Under the pieces are notes generated by a model. The model worked only from the letters and a program-made list of their open reading frames with translations, ran no database searches and was not told the DNA's origin. This document shows positions 43,901-54,593 of a stretch of DNA of 64,000 nucleotides, piece by piece (position 1 is the stretch's first letter; every line of letters begins with the position of its first letter). Source of the stretch: Asterias amurensis (taxonomy: Eukaryota; Echinodermata; Asteroidea; Forcipulatida; Asteriidae); contig NC_092665.1 of NCBI RefSeq assembly GCF_032118995.1, positions 1,524,001-1,588,000 of the forward strand, read 5' to 3'. The position numbers and the translations under genes are program-made.

Positions 43901-46490
43901 TTGCTCCAAAATTCTTTGACTTTCAGGGGTTAACTGTTACCATGGCAATACAATACCTTTTACAACTTGGTTACATGAAATTGTTTACTAAAAAAAAATA
44001 ATCTCCATTCATTTGAGGGGTGTAAATTTTCAACTGTTCAGTTAATTTTGAGGGGAAAAAATAAAGAAATAAAACATAATATAAGTGGGTCCCCCCACAA
44101 AAAAATAAAATAAAAAAATAATTGGTATAATAATATTAATAATACCAAAATAAAATAAATAAATACTAATTAATTAAAAATAAAAATTATCATAAGTTTC
44201 TTCGTATTTTTCTGGGTTTTTTTGGTTAAAGTTACATTCTTTTAAAATGGAACTATTTTGGTTCATCTTTCAGGTTCCTTAAAGAAACAGAATTTTGTTT
44301 TGCTCCGAGAAATCCAAGTTAATTATTATTTTTTTTTTTAATAGAACAAAACAAATAGTTTTTGGTTTTATAAAATTGCATTATAAGATATTTCTGAGAA
44401 GAAAAAAAAATTCGTCAAGACATTCTTTCTAATTTTGTGTTGACACTTGTGACTTTTGAAACTTGGTTAAACTTCTTTCTTCTTTTCATGGGTCAACCGT
44501 TACCATAGCAATAGAATATATATTAAGGTGTTAAAATATATATTTTTCTTCTTAGAAACACAATTTCCAATTTTTTTTAGGGAGGGGGGTAAAGTTTAGT
44601 TTAGTTTTTTGCTTTTCTGTTTGGTGATTATTTTTAAAGCTTTGAAAAAAAAATTGAGAAATGGAGGTTTTTTATTTTATTATTTTGTTTTCCTCGTGAT
44701 AAGAAAAACAAAATTGGTTTCAAATAGTTGTTCAGATGCCTTAAAAATTTTTAGAAACAATTTTTTGCAGGACAACCTGACACTTTTCCTTTTTCTGAAC
44801 CATTTCCGACGCTTCCCTTTCCAACCCTACCCCCAATCACCCTTGCCCTTAACACATTAAACACAATTGTTTTGCTCTTTTTCAATTAATCTGCATGTTT
44901 TTTTCTGGTTTGGTTAAACTTTCGAGTAACTTTGAGAAACATAGTTTGTTTGCTTCAAGTAAAGAAAGTTCCCTCAAGAAACACATTTATATATATATTT
45001 TTTTTTGGGGGGGGGGGTAAGAAACAAAATTGGGTTAAATAAAATTATTATATATTTCTGAGAAACACAATTTATTTTCAGGATTCTTTCACAATTTCAT
45101 GGTGGATAAAATGTTTTCCCTTATTTTGTTTACTGTGATTATTTTCATTAATTGAAAAAAACATATTGTTGAAGGATCAAACTGGGAAAAATCAATTATT
45201 AAGTCCATTTTGTTTTAAATATATCTTTAACAACAACAGTGGCACTAAAACCTTCTGTAGCAAACCCACATTAACTGAGTTTTTTTTTAACAAGTTTTAT
45301 ACAATACAGTTTTATACAAAGTAAAACGATTTATTTCCCTTGAATATGTACATTATTTATATTCTGTTAGCTTCTTCTACCATTGACCTCTTTCGAGTAA
45401 ACAGTGTTACCTTTTCCCCCTTTTTCCAGTGTCATGCAACAGTGCGAACAGCATCAACATCACATCCTAACATGGTGAGATTCTTATTATCATGGCTTAG
45501 CCAATATATTGATCATGAGGGGGGGGGGGGGGCCATGTAATGTTTTTGTTAAAGGTTTCTTCTTCTTTTTTTTGAAAATCAGAAGTTTTTCGGCAAATCT
45601 TTCAAGTTCCTTCGGGAAACAGAATTTTGTTTTGCTTGGCGTGTACACTGATATTGAAATCAGGGTTCAACTGATGAAACATTAATTTTTGGGTTTTTAC
45701 AACTTTGTTAAAATACAACTTTGTTAAAATATATACTTTACCAGAAAACAAAATTCCCTTTTTTATGGGGATGTGTGTTTTCAAGTGTTCAGTCGATCTT
45801 CATATTTTTCTTTTAAATTAGAGTTTTTTTTTGTTTTTTTTTCAAGTTCCTTTGAGAAACAGATTTTTGTTTTGCTTGGCGTGTACATTGATATTGGGGG
45901 GGGGGGGGGCATATGAAGCCCTGGCTGCTCAGAACCTCCCCCCCCCCCCTATAAAATGAAAATAAGTCATATAAGTTAAAATAAAATGAATGGTTCAATA
46001 CATTGAAGGATCCCTTCAAATTATTAATTTTGTTCTCTCCAAAATTCTCTGACTTTCCCTTATATTTACCAAGGGTCTTTCTACAGTAGTTTCAGGGGTC
46101 AACTGTTACCATTGCAAATATTATAACACTTTTTAAAACTTGTGTATATTGTTTTGTTTTACTAAAAAACACAATTTTCCCTGGGTGGGGTTTGAGTTTT
46201 CAAATGTTCAGTTAATCATCATAATTTTCTGTTTTGTTAAAAGTTGGAAAAAAATAAGCAGTTGAACTTTTTTTTGTAAATCTCTCAAGTTCCTTTGAGA
46301 AACAGAATTTTGTTTTGTTTGCCATTACATTGATTTCCATTTTACTTTCGTTTCTTTCTTTTTTTTTGGGGGGGGGGGGGCTTGACTGGAGCCTGGGCTG
46401 CTCAGGACATTCTTTCTCGATGTTTTTTTTAATGACACACAGTTTTTTTGATATGATGAACTTATAAGTGGTTTACTTTTTGTTTGCAGA
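40861..46490 (+). CDS. Candidate small multi-exon gene, 74 codons, novel
   Basis: Four predicted coding exons: 40861-40926, 42344-42411, 43492-43536 and 45430-45474. Every junction has good GT-AG signals (GTAAGT; TTTGCAG; CTCCAG/GTGAGT; TTCCAG/GTGAGA; TTTGCAG). The frame is open across all four. The stop TGA is assembled from TG at the end of exon 4 and A at 46490. The product starts MSSAQDHIRRQSK, continues IEQSRSFFKKDLRGTASSSP, then two versions of a 15-residue Q/H-rich module (QCEQHQHNILT, QCEQHQHHILT). Exons 3 and 4 are duplicates of 45 nt, so including either or both keeps frame and stop. I do not recognise the family. It has no signal peptide and no membrane helix. It could instead be a spliced non-coding RNA. 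Confidence 0.5.
42344..42411 (+). CDS. Small gene exon 2
   Basis: 68 nt coding IEQSRSFFKKDLRGTASSSP and SG plus two bases of a serine codon. Acceptor TGTATTTGCAG, donor GTTTGT. Confidence 0.5.
42436..43140 (+). repeat. Minisatellite, about 80 bp, 160-bp dimers
   Basis: Unit GGCTGGGAGAACTGCCTACC + AGTCAACCAGCACCTCTCC + AACATGGATGCTTAGTTTCA + TCTCTGAGTTGTGACATGGA. Units alternate CACCTCTCC and CACCTCTCTCC, so the true recent repeat is a 160-bp dimer. Lies in intron 2 of the small gene, 25 bp after exon 2. Confidence 0.85.
43492..43536 (+). CDS. Small gene exon 3 (duplicated module)
   Basis: 45 nt coding VLLQCEQHQHNILT in the chosen frame. Long pyrimidine tract (CTTTTCCCCCCTTTTCTCCAG), donor GTGAGT. 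Its twin is 1938 bp downstream. Confidence 0.55.
43560..46480 (+). repeat. Intron duplications around exons 3 and 4
   Basis: Segments such as GGCTGCTCAGAACCTC, AATGGTTCAATACATTGAA, CAGGGGTCAACTGTTACCAT and GTTCC-TT-GAGAAACAGAATTTTGTTTTG occur two to four times, together with T/G homopolymers. This supports a tandem duplication of about 1.9 kb that created exon 4, followed by smaller internal copies. Confidence 0.6.
45430..45474 (+). CDS. Small gene exon 4 (duplicated module)
   Basis: 45 nt coding VMQQCEQHQHHILT. Seven of 45 bases differ from exon 3. Same acceptor architecture (CCTTTTCCCCCTTTTTCCAG) and the same phase. Confidence 0.55.
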
Positions 46491-46740
46491 TCTTATACGG
46501 ATCTTTGGAATCTAAGTGAAGAAGGGACTGCTGATAAGAAGAGCGACACAACAATTCTCCAATCTGAAGAATAGAAGATGGGCAACGACATCGGATTCCT
46601 ACATGGACAGTGACATTGTATTCCTACCTGGACAGCAGTTTTGTATTCCTTGTAATATCTTTTAGTCAAAGAAAAGAGACTTTGTGAGACGTTGGTTACC
46701 TCAAGAATGATCATCACAAATTTCTGATCCAGGAATGTTT
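46490..46740 (+). other. Small gene terminal exon, mostly 3'UTR
   Basis: Acceptor TTTTTGTTTGCAG. Its first base completes the predicted stop. The sequence (ATCTTATACGGATC.., GAAGAGCGACACAACAATTC, TCCTACATGGACAG) is repeated in reverse at about 62.55-62.89 kb. Confidence 0.45.
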
Positions 46741-46743
46741 TTT

Positions 46744-47104
46744 AAAGGCACTGTAGATACTATTGGTGATTGGGCAAAATAGTTTATTAGCATTACAACT
46801 TTAATTGGGAATGAGCAATGGAGAGCTGTTGATAATATAGTTGAAACGGCTTCCTCTGAAGTAACGTAATTTTTCAGAAAGAAATAATTTCTCACTAAAA
46901 TCAATTTGAGACCTCAGCTGAGGTCTCGAATTCATCAAGGCATCTGACAGGAGTTACAACACACAACTTGTGCAACAGTTGTGTTTGTTTTTTTCAAATT
47001 TGTGTCAAAACTTTCACCAGTTTTTTTTTTTTTGGCATGTGTGGAGATAATTCAAGTGAGAATACTGGTCTTTGACAATTACCAAAAGTGTCCAGTGCCT
47101 TTAA
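46744..47104 (+). mobile_element. Family A MITE, full length
   Basis: AAAGGCACTGTAGATACTAT..TTACCAAAAGTGTCCAGTGC, central GAGACCTCAGCTGAGGTCTC. I do not see it at the mirrored place in the right arm, so it may post-date the inverted duplication. Confidence 0.8.
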
Positions 47105-47214
47105 GAGGTTTAGAAATTATCTAAAATAGGTGTTCATGTTTTTGAGAAAATTATTATTCATGGCATCATTATTACCTTGTTTTTATTATCTTGTTCAGTT
47201 ATCCATTTCAAACT

Positions 47215-47578
47215 TAAAGGCACAGGACACTACTAGTAATTACTCAAAATAATTGTTAGCATAAAAACTTCCTTTGAAACAAGCAATGGAAAGCTGTTGA
47301 TAACATATTGTGAGGCACGGCTCCTCTGAATTAACTGAAGTAGCGTGTAGTTTTTGAGAAAGGGGTGATTCTGTCACTCAAATAATAGACTTCAGGCCTG
47401 AAGCCTTTTATTATGCATCTCTGAAAGCACACAAAGTTGTGCAACAAGGGTGGTTTTTTTTTTCTTTCATTCTCTTGCAACTGCGCTGACCAACTGAGTC
47501 CAAATTTGTACAGATTCTTTGTGTTCTGCATAATATGACGGGATACACCAAGTGAGAATATTGGTCTTCGACAATTTA
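47215..47578 (+). mobile_element. Family A MITE, right end lost
   Basis: AAAGGCACAGGACACTACTA.., TTGTGAGGCACGGCTCC.., AATATTGGTCTTCGACAATT, ending in an AT dinucleotide run. The central hairpin is eroded (GACTTCAGGCCTGAAGCC). Confidence 0.7.
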
Positions 47579-48244
47579 TATTTATATTATATTATATATA
47601 TATATTATAGGTAATGTAATGGCTGACAGCTTGATGGTTAATTTAAAAAAAAATAATATACACACGTTTTTGAGACGAAATTTTTTATTTCACCTAGTGT
47701 AAAAGAAACTTATTTTATTCAGTTATCCAAATCTAACTTGAACAATATTCAAACAATTATTAAACATCATTTTAAACAACTTGTAAATAATTAACTGATA
47801 AAAAGTTAAGTTTATTTAATAATTTTAAGTTAAATAATTTATAACGATTTATTAAAGTTAATTTATGTGATAAATAAAAACGGTACACTTTGACGAATCT
47901 AAATCTTCTTTTGTCTGATTGTCATATTTTGTTGTCAAAACATGTATTTATTTGCTTTTAAAGATTTATTTTGCTTCACAAAAGGAAACAAACACGTGCA
48001 CTAAAAAACAATCAAAAAAGGTAAATTTCCTTGTGGCCGAGTATTTAATTTTAAAAATAAATTAAAAAATCATCAACTTAGGGGGTCCTTTAGGTAGTAG
48101 TCTTGATTCAAGAAGTTTTTATTAAATTCGCCACAAGAGGGCGCTCTCTCACCACGTGACCGCTACCGTGTATTTAATACATGTTATGTACTACACGTAC
48201 AACAAATTTCGTCCGAATGTTCATCACCTCAAAAAATTTTTGCT

Positions 48245-48550
48245 CCCAGCCGGAAGACGCCATAGCCTAGCAGACAAGGAGTCGGCTTTGGAGGACAACA
48301 ATGGAGACATCTGTGCGGGTTCGAGCCCCGTCCAGGACACCACCATCATGGAGACACCAGAGGATCGCCCACGGACCCCGGACCACGACGAGGAGGCAAC
48401 ATGGCGGAGATACACCAGAGGGAGGCGTGGACAGCGGGAGAGAGAGAGAGGGGTGGTGGTGGACCGGGCAGGAAAGTGGAGACGAGAAATATTTTTTTTA
48501 ATTAAATTTTATTTTACTTTTATTTAAAAAAAAAAAAAAAAAAAAAAAAT
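48245..48550 (+). mobile_element. tRNA-derived SINE with poly-A tail
   Basis: The head has A box TAGCCTAGCAGACAAGG and B box GGTTCGAGCCC, with the extra length between them expected of a class II (Leu/Ser-like) tRNA. A GC-rich body (GGATCGCCCACGGACCCCGG) and (GA)n lead to a run of about 23 A residues. A second copy is in the opposite arm. Confidence 0.85.
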
Positions 48551-50165
48551 TAACGGTGAATGATTTTCTTAAAATCGCCTGAAACGTACGCTCGTTAATT
48601 TTTTTTATTTTCCATCAAAGAAAATCCAAAATTGTAAAAACTTCAAAAAATCACCATTAATTTTTTTTTTTGGTAATTCATTTTCTTAAAATCGCCTGAA
48701 ACGCATGCTCGTTAATTTTTATTTGAAAATTTTTTTTTTTGCCTAAAAACTCTAAAAATCACTGAAAATTACCAAACTTGAGAGTAAAAACCTTCAAAAC
48801 ACCCTTTAAACAGTGCGGAATACACTCGAGAGTGTCTTATTAACATTCTACATAAAAAAACGCATTCTTTTGACAAACAAATCCACAGGAAAGTGTCTTT
48901 TTTAATAAATAATTGCTTATAATGACTGTATAACTACACTTAGCATATAATTGTAGGTGCTAACTCTAATTTACATCAACTGCATCAACTGCACAGAACA
49001 CACGTTTGTGACTTCCAACCTTCAAATTTCTTATTTTAAGTAATACAGAAGCTGTCTTATCAATTAAGCTTGTTTAAAAAGGGCGATTCACACACAATAA
49101 ACCTTGATAAAGCATCGCTAAGTGTTTCATGTAGGTATAATCCAAACAAGTTTAGAAGAAATTAGTCTGGCACCTACATTGAGAAGTAGTGCTGTATTAG
49201 CACTAAGAGACAGGGAATCAGACTTTGAAAGTTGTCAAAAATTAACCCCAAAAATTGTATGGAGGCTTAAAATGACCATCTTCATTGCCAAGTTTCCAAG
49301 TTAAATACATCAAAGAAACACACAAAAAATAAGACAACTATGTATTTTGGGGTTCTCATGGACTTGTGATATCTAATTTTCATGAAAAAAAAAGATTTAA
49401 AGATGCAGTACAGTACGTAACATTAAACTTAATGCAAATGCAGATGTTCACTCTGAGTTTCCATATATTTAGATTATGTTTAAAATGAAGGCTCTGCTCG
49501 GTTCAGACAATGTTTTGCAGATAAGTATCATCACGTGTGATACCAATTCATGAAATTAAACACATATAAGTATCAAACTAAGTATTTAAAACGTTTTTTA
49601 AACTCTGACCTGTGTAAAAGCAGTGTTAATTTTTACATACGTACAACAAGATTGCATGATTTTCACTGCATTGCTTTGTATTCAGTGAAACATGTTCAGC
49701 CGCAGGTAGTTTGGCCCTTTGATTTCTGCATTTGCTAACCAATGATTCAGGCCTGATGCTTCATTCTTGTAAGGACAAGGCATGAGGGAAATTTGAATGA
49801 GTACCAGAACATTTCAATGGGCACCAAGGCAATGACCAAGGCTGTGTGCATGGAGGCAATTGCTGCGTAATTTGTCTCCGCAAAGTATCAGGCCTGATGA
49901 TTCAAAGGAATTGCAAAATGTACTTGACATTAATCAGCAAAGGTATTCACTTCATGACAAAAACTGCCACATAGGGCTGTACATGGTAAAGATCTGTTTA
50001 CACAATACACATTGCTTTAAAATATTAAAACTCAAATCATTTGAAATAAATAACAACTTTGTTTACCAAGTTGTAAACAGTAAAGACTGATGTCCGAGTG
50101 GTTTTATAAGCGTCCATGTAAACAGACCTTTTTACAATAGGTAAAACGCACTACGTGAGACGTAC
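48551..50165 (+). other. Left arm interior, no gene supported
   Basis: Starts with two inverted-duplicated AACG..CGCCTGAAACG blocks, then unique AT-rich sequence matched in reverse at 59.0-60.84 kb. At 49.74-49.91 kb GCCTGATGCTTCATTC..AAGTATCAGGCCTGATGATTC forms an inner hairpin that is also present in the other arm. Confidence 0.5.
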
Positions 50166-50390
50166 CTTAACATCTTAGTATTGAATGAATCACAACGTTG
50201 AACTGAATTAGCTTGAGACGGTGACGAGATGACGTATTTGAAATCATGACGAGGCAGCAGTTGAACTGAATTAGCTTGAGACGGTGACGAGATGACGTAC
50301 TTGAAATCATGTCGAGGCAGCATCTCACAGGCTCCCAGCAGTCAAATCGGTGCATCTTTCACACCAAGGCTCGGTCCCATCCTCGGTGTC
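50166..50390 (-). other. Exon-like unit, minus strand, WCERC type
   Basis: Acceptor TTTATAG, donor AAG/GTACGT, 225 nt. In frame from its first base it reads DTEDGTEPWCERCTDLTAGS L-stop. It contains a 63-bp tandem duplication (50198 and 50261). Paralogues are at 51545 (minus), 57019 and 58838 (plus). Only this one keeps the PWCERC reading cleanly. 57019 gives PWYKRC in another frame. Candidate last coding exon of a small gene. Confidence 0.35.
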
Positions 50391-50859
50391 CTATAAACAA
50401 ATATTCAAGGGACAAAATTAATGCATGAGTTCAAGTGACAACATGGAAAAGTGGCCTACATCCGATACCCATCTAAGACGAGGGGTTATTATTAGGAACA
50501 AACAGGATGCATGGTCAGCAATGATACATAATTTAAGTACAAAATGGGTAAAATGTGTGGGGCAGTCCATCACAGATTGGCATACAAGCATAGGTAGAGG
50601 GCATGCAATTGCCCAACCCAAACCTGGGCAAAACAGAGAGGAAAGTTCCGCCATAGTGAGAAGATGAAAAGATAGACAGAGGAAGCAAACTGCAATAACT
50701 TGTTACCTAGTACAAGAGTGCTTGTGTTTTTATTTGTGTAAGATTTCAGGCTAATCAACCCCCGCCCCTTAATCGAGTCATCGACCCCAGCCCTCTGCCC
50801 CCCTTAACCAAAGAGTCCCATACGAAGGTCCATCCATACCAATTGTGATTGATAAACAA

Positions 50860-51480
50860 CATCAAATGTACCTTAAAAACCTAGGAGCGAACAAAAAGCC
50901 AAGCTCAACTGATGAAACTTCAGGCAGTGACGAGATGGCATATTTGAATTCAGTAAATTGGGATTGAAAAAACAACATCAAATCTACCTCAAAAAAACTA
51001 GGAGCGAACAAATAGCCAAGCTCAACTGATGAAACTTCAGGCAGTGACGAGATGGCATATTTGAATTCAGTAAATTGGGATTGAAAAAACAACATCAAAT
51101 GTACCTAAAAAAACCTAGGAGCGAACAAATAGCGGAGCTCAACTGATAAAATTGAGGCAGTGAGAAGATGGCATATTTGAATTCATTAAATTGGGACTGA
51201 AAAAACAACATCAAATGTACCTTAAAATCCTAGGGGTGAACAAATAGCCAAGCTCAACTGATGAAACATAAGGCAGTCAGGAGAATGGCATATATTTGAA
51301 TTCAGTAAATTGGGATTGAAAAAAACAACATCAAATGTACCTTCAAGTCCTAGGAGTGAACAAAAAGCCAAGCTCAACTGAAGAAACATGAGGCAGTGAA
51401 GACACTTGAGGCAGTGAAGAAACTTGAGGCAGTGAGGAGATGGCATATTTGAATTCATGATGATGCTGCAGTGCATCTCA
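50860..51480 (-). repeat. Tandem array of exon-end plus splice donor, about 115-125 bp
   Basis: About five units. Read on the minus strand each has ATTCAAATATGCCATCTC, CACTGCCT.., AGTTGAGCTTGGCT.. and then a GGTACATTTGATGTTG stretch. The unit thus duplicates the 3' part of the exon family together with its GTACAT donor. Confidence 0.6.
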
Positions 51481-51545
51481 CGGGCTCTCTTCCGTTAAGT
51501 TGGAACATCTTTCCTATCAAGGTTTATCATTACCTCTTGAGTATT
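51220..51545 (-). other. Exon-like unit, minus strand, decayed
   Basis: Acceptor TTTATAG before AATACTCAAGAGGTAATG. Homologous to 50390 and 58838 (GAAGAGAGCCCGTGAGATGC). No usable long frame. Its 3' end merges with the tandem array. Confidence 0.35.
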
Positions 51546-51639
51546 CTATAAACAGAAATTCAAAAGACAAATAGCTGCATGAAATACATTTCAATCAGAC
51601 AGGACAACATCACATATAACAATTCTATGAGGAGAGGCA

Positions 51640-53440
51640 TCTAGGTCCCCCCCCCTAGGGGTAAAATGTTGGGGCTGGTCCTGGAGGATAGAAAAGTGGG
51701 TGCAATTGGGGTTGATTAAGTTTTGAAGTAAAGGGGATAAATGTTGGGGGTGGGACCTGAATGGCAAAAGGTGGGGTGCATTTGGGATTAACATTTAAAG
51801 CTAAAGGGGTAAAATGTTGGGGGCAGGTCTAGAATGGCAGAAAAGTGGGGATTGATTTATTATGATAGAAAAAAGGGGTTAAATGTTGGGGTGGGTCCTG
51901 AATGGCAGAAAAGAGGGATGCATTTGGGATTGATTTATAGTTGAAGTAAAAAGGGTAAAATGTTGGGGGTGGGTCCTGAATGGCAGAAAAGTGGGATGCA
52001 TTTGGGATTGATTTATAGTTGAAGTAAAAGGGGTAAAATGTTGGGGGTGGGTCCTGAATGGCAGAAAAGAGGGATGCATTTGGGATTGATTTATAGTTGA
52101 AGTAAAAAGGGTAAAATGTTGGGGGTGGGTCCTGAATGGCAGAAAAGTGGGATGCATTTGGGATTGATTTATAGTTGAAGTAAAAGGGGTAAAATGTTGG
52201 GGTTGGGTCCTGAATGGCAGAAAATTGGGATGCATTTGGGATTGATTTATATTTGAAGTAGGAGGGAAAAAATGTTGGGGGTGGGTCCTGAATGGCAGAA
52301 AAGTGGGATGCATTTTGGATTGATTTATATTTGAAGTAAGAGGGGGAAAATATTGGGGGTGGGTCCTGAATGGCAGAAAAGTGGGATGCATTTGGGATTA
52401 ATACAGATTGGAATTAAAAGGGGTAAAATGTTGGGGGTGGGTCCTGAATGGCAGAAAAGTGGGATGCATTTGGGATTGATTTATATTTGAAGTAAAAGGG
52501 GTAAAATGTTGGGGGTGGGTCCTGAATGGCAGAAAAGTGGGATGCATTTGGGATTGATACAGATTTCAAGTAAAAGGGGTAAAATGTTGGGGGTGGGTCC
52601 TGAATGGCAGAAAAGTGGGATGCATTTGGGATTGATTTATATTTGAAGTAAAAGGGGTAAAATGTTGGGGTGGGTCCTGAATGGCAGAAAAGTGGGATGC
52701 ATTTGGGATTGATTTATAGTTGAAGTAAAAAGGGTAAAATGTTGGGGGTGGGTCCTGAATGGCAGAAAAGTGGGATGCATTTGGGATTGATTTATAGTTG
52801 AAGTAAAAGGGATAATATGTTGGGGGTGGGTCCTGAATGGCAGAAAAGTGGGATGCATTTGGGATTGATACCGATTTGAAGTAAAAGGGGAAAAATGTTG
52901 GGGGTGGGTCCTGAATGGCAAAAAAGTGGGGTGCATTTGGGATTGATACAGATTTGAAGTAAAAGGGATAAATGTTGGGCTTGGTCCTAATTTGCAGAAA
53001 AGTGGGGTGCATTTGGGATTGATACAGATTTGAAGTAAAATGGGAAAAATGTTGGGGGTGGGTCCTGAATGGCAGAAAAGTGGGATGCATTTGGGATTGA
53101 TACAGATTTGAAGTAAAATGGGAAAAATGTTGGGGGTGGGTCCTGAATGGCAGAAAAGTGGGATGCATTTGGGATTGATACAGATTTGAAGTAAAATGGG
53201 AAAAATGTTGGGGGTGGGTCCTGATTTGCAGAAAAGTGGCATGTATTTGTTAGTGATCAATATTTGAAGTAAAAGGAGTAAAACGTTGGGGTGGGTCCTA
53301 AAGTAAATGGCAAAAAGTGGGGTGCATTTGGGATTGATACAGATTTGAAGTAAAAGGGGAAAAATGTCGGGGGTGGGTCCTGATTGGCAAAAAATTGGGA
53401 TGCATTTGGGATTGATACAGATTTGAAGTTAAACTGTGTG
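51640..53440 (-). repeat. 78-bp minisatellite, about 23 units
   Basis: Unit TGAATGGCAGAAAAGTGGGA + TGCATTTGGGATTGATTTAT + AGTTGAAGTAAAAGGGGTAA + AATGTTGGGGGTGGGTCC. 78 is a multiple of three, so minus-strand frames run to 200 codons (MHPTFLPFRTHPQH..). These are not taken as genes. A diverged relative in reverse is at 57.2-58.6 kb. Confidence 0.88.
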
Positions 53441-53621
53441 GGTGTATAGGATTGTGTGTGTGCACGAATAACTACCTGACTACAACACAACAATATAATG
53501 TACATTTTTATGAGTGTCTTTGATTGAGGCTTTTAAAAAAGCGCTGATATGTGAAGTATTCATACTACATGGTGTTACATTAATCCCTCGCGAGTATGAC
53601 CAGTTGACCATCATTTAATGA

Positions 53622-53715
53622 TCCTTGACACTGACACTGACAGTCAGCAGTCGTACTCACTGTCAGTGTCAGCAGTTGTACTGCTGATAGTGACACTGAC
53701 AACAGCAGTTATCTT
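53622..53715. repeat. Nested GACACTGACA/CAGTCAGC hairpins
   Basis: GACACTGACACTGACAGTCAGCA.., ACTGTCAGTGTCAGCAG and GTGACACTGACAACAGC give several alternative short hairpins. They lie near the centre of the inverted duplication. Confidence 0.6.
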
Positions 53716-53794
53716 TCACTTTATTTAGAAAAGACTTGTAAACAACAAGGTAGGAAAAGTAGCTTTCAGTTGAACCATAACAACTGTAACTTAC

Positions 53795-53941
53795 CCTGAG
53801 GGTGTAGGTTAATACTCCGGGTTTGATGTACGGCCTCATCGGACAAGGAATCTTTTGGATTTATAAGAAACACTGTCTAAAATCTTCAAGTTGTGCAGTT
53901 ATAAATCCACGTGCGAACGCCATGTTGACTATTATTGACTC
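53795..53941 (-). other. Candidate first exon, minus strand
   Basis: Donor CTCAGG/GTAAGTT at 53795. Two overlapping starts occur: an ATG near 53923 (AACATGGCG, encoding MAFARGFITAQLEDFRQCFL-stop) and a downstream ATG encoding MRPYIKPGVLTYTLR up to the donor. The latter frame continues in phase into the 50166-50390 unit. Weak: no promoter motif beyond GC-rich flanking. Confidence 0.25.
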
Positions 53942-54439
53942 TGTCTTAAACCACCTAGGGAGGGCGCACTCCATAACCGCAAAACAAATCGATACAACAT
54001 TATTTTGGTCAGAGAAGTTGTCTCGATAATCGTGTGCTCGGATCTGATTTTTGCAAGAAACAGAACGCTGCAGATTTTCTCAATGTAAAAGGACAACATT
54101 TTCTAGATTATTCATATTACTTACGAAAGTATATCATGAGGGTTGGCTTTCAAAATAAAGTTGATATAAAAGAATAATAATTATGTAATCATAAAGTTTA
54201 TTTTTTATTTGAACTTCAAATTGAAGCCCAGTCCGAGGCAGAAAAATGAGCGGAGGAAAACGTTTTCCTTGTTTTAAGTGAGATGTCACACCCTTTCCTT
54301 TTTCCATTGTTCCCTCATGCACCATATTTTGAGTCTTGAACTCTTTTTTATTGTTAAGAAACCTTCATGGGATTGTGTACCGATAATTATTTTTCGGGGT
54401 TTTCCCGGGGAGTCAATGACAGATTGTGAATTTTTAAGA

Positions 54440-54593
54440 AGATAGAGGTCGCCCTTTCATTTTTGTGTAACAACAAATCGCACATGCGCATTCAGTGTCC
54501 ACCAAAACTGCAAAATGTCGTCTGCTCACGATCACATCGTCGTCTTCAAAATCAAATGATGTTTTCACCACGAAACAGTTCATGTAAGTGCAA
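54440..54593 (+). pseudogene. Second copy of small-gene promoter and first exon
   Basis: Copies 40772-40926: GAGGTCGCCCTTTCA, CGCACATGCGCA (54479-54490), ATGTCGTCTGCTCA at 54515, donor GTAAGT at 54594. One base fewer than the first copy (ATCACATCGTCG for ATCACATTCGTCG) shifts the frame to a stop after 14 codons (MSSAHDHIVVFKIK). The promoter may still drive a transcript into the downstream units. Confidence 0.55.

Larger units (their letters stand above)
46461..50390 (+). repeat. Left arm of large inverted duplication
   Basis: Anchor blocks found in reverse in the right arm, in mirrored order: terminal exon (46.49-46.6), TTTGTCTGATTGTCATATTTTG (47.91), GCCACAAGAGGGCGCTCTCTC (48.13), the SINE (48.25-48.55), AACGGTGAATG..CGCCTGAAACG (48.55-48.72), the ATTTCAATGGGCACCAAGGCAATGACC block (49.81) and TAAACAGACCTTTTTACAATAGG (50.12). 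In the short blocks compared by eye identity is high. The SINE part differs at 1 of 73 sites. Confidence 0.85.

Noticed and set aside
48245-48340. Functional tRNA gene
   Set aside because: A and B boxes are present but the arms do not fold cleanly. A body and poly-A tail follow, and a twin exists in the other arm, so it is a SINE head.
51879-53260. Minus-strand frames of 170-207 codons (HPTFLPFRTHPQHF repeats)
   Set aside because: Product of a 78-bp minisatellite. Two overlapping frames are both open, and variation between units does not favour synonymous sites.
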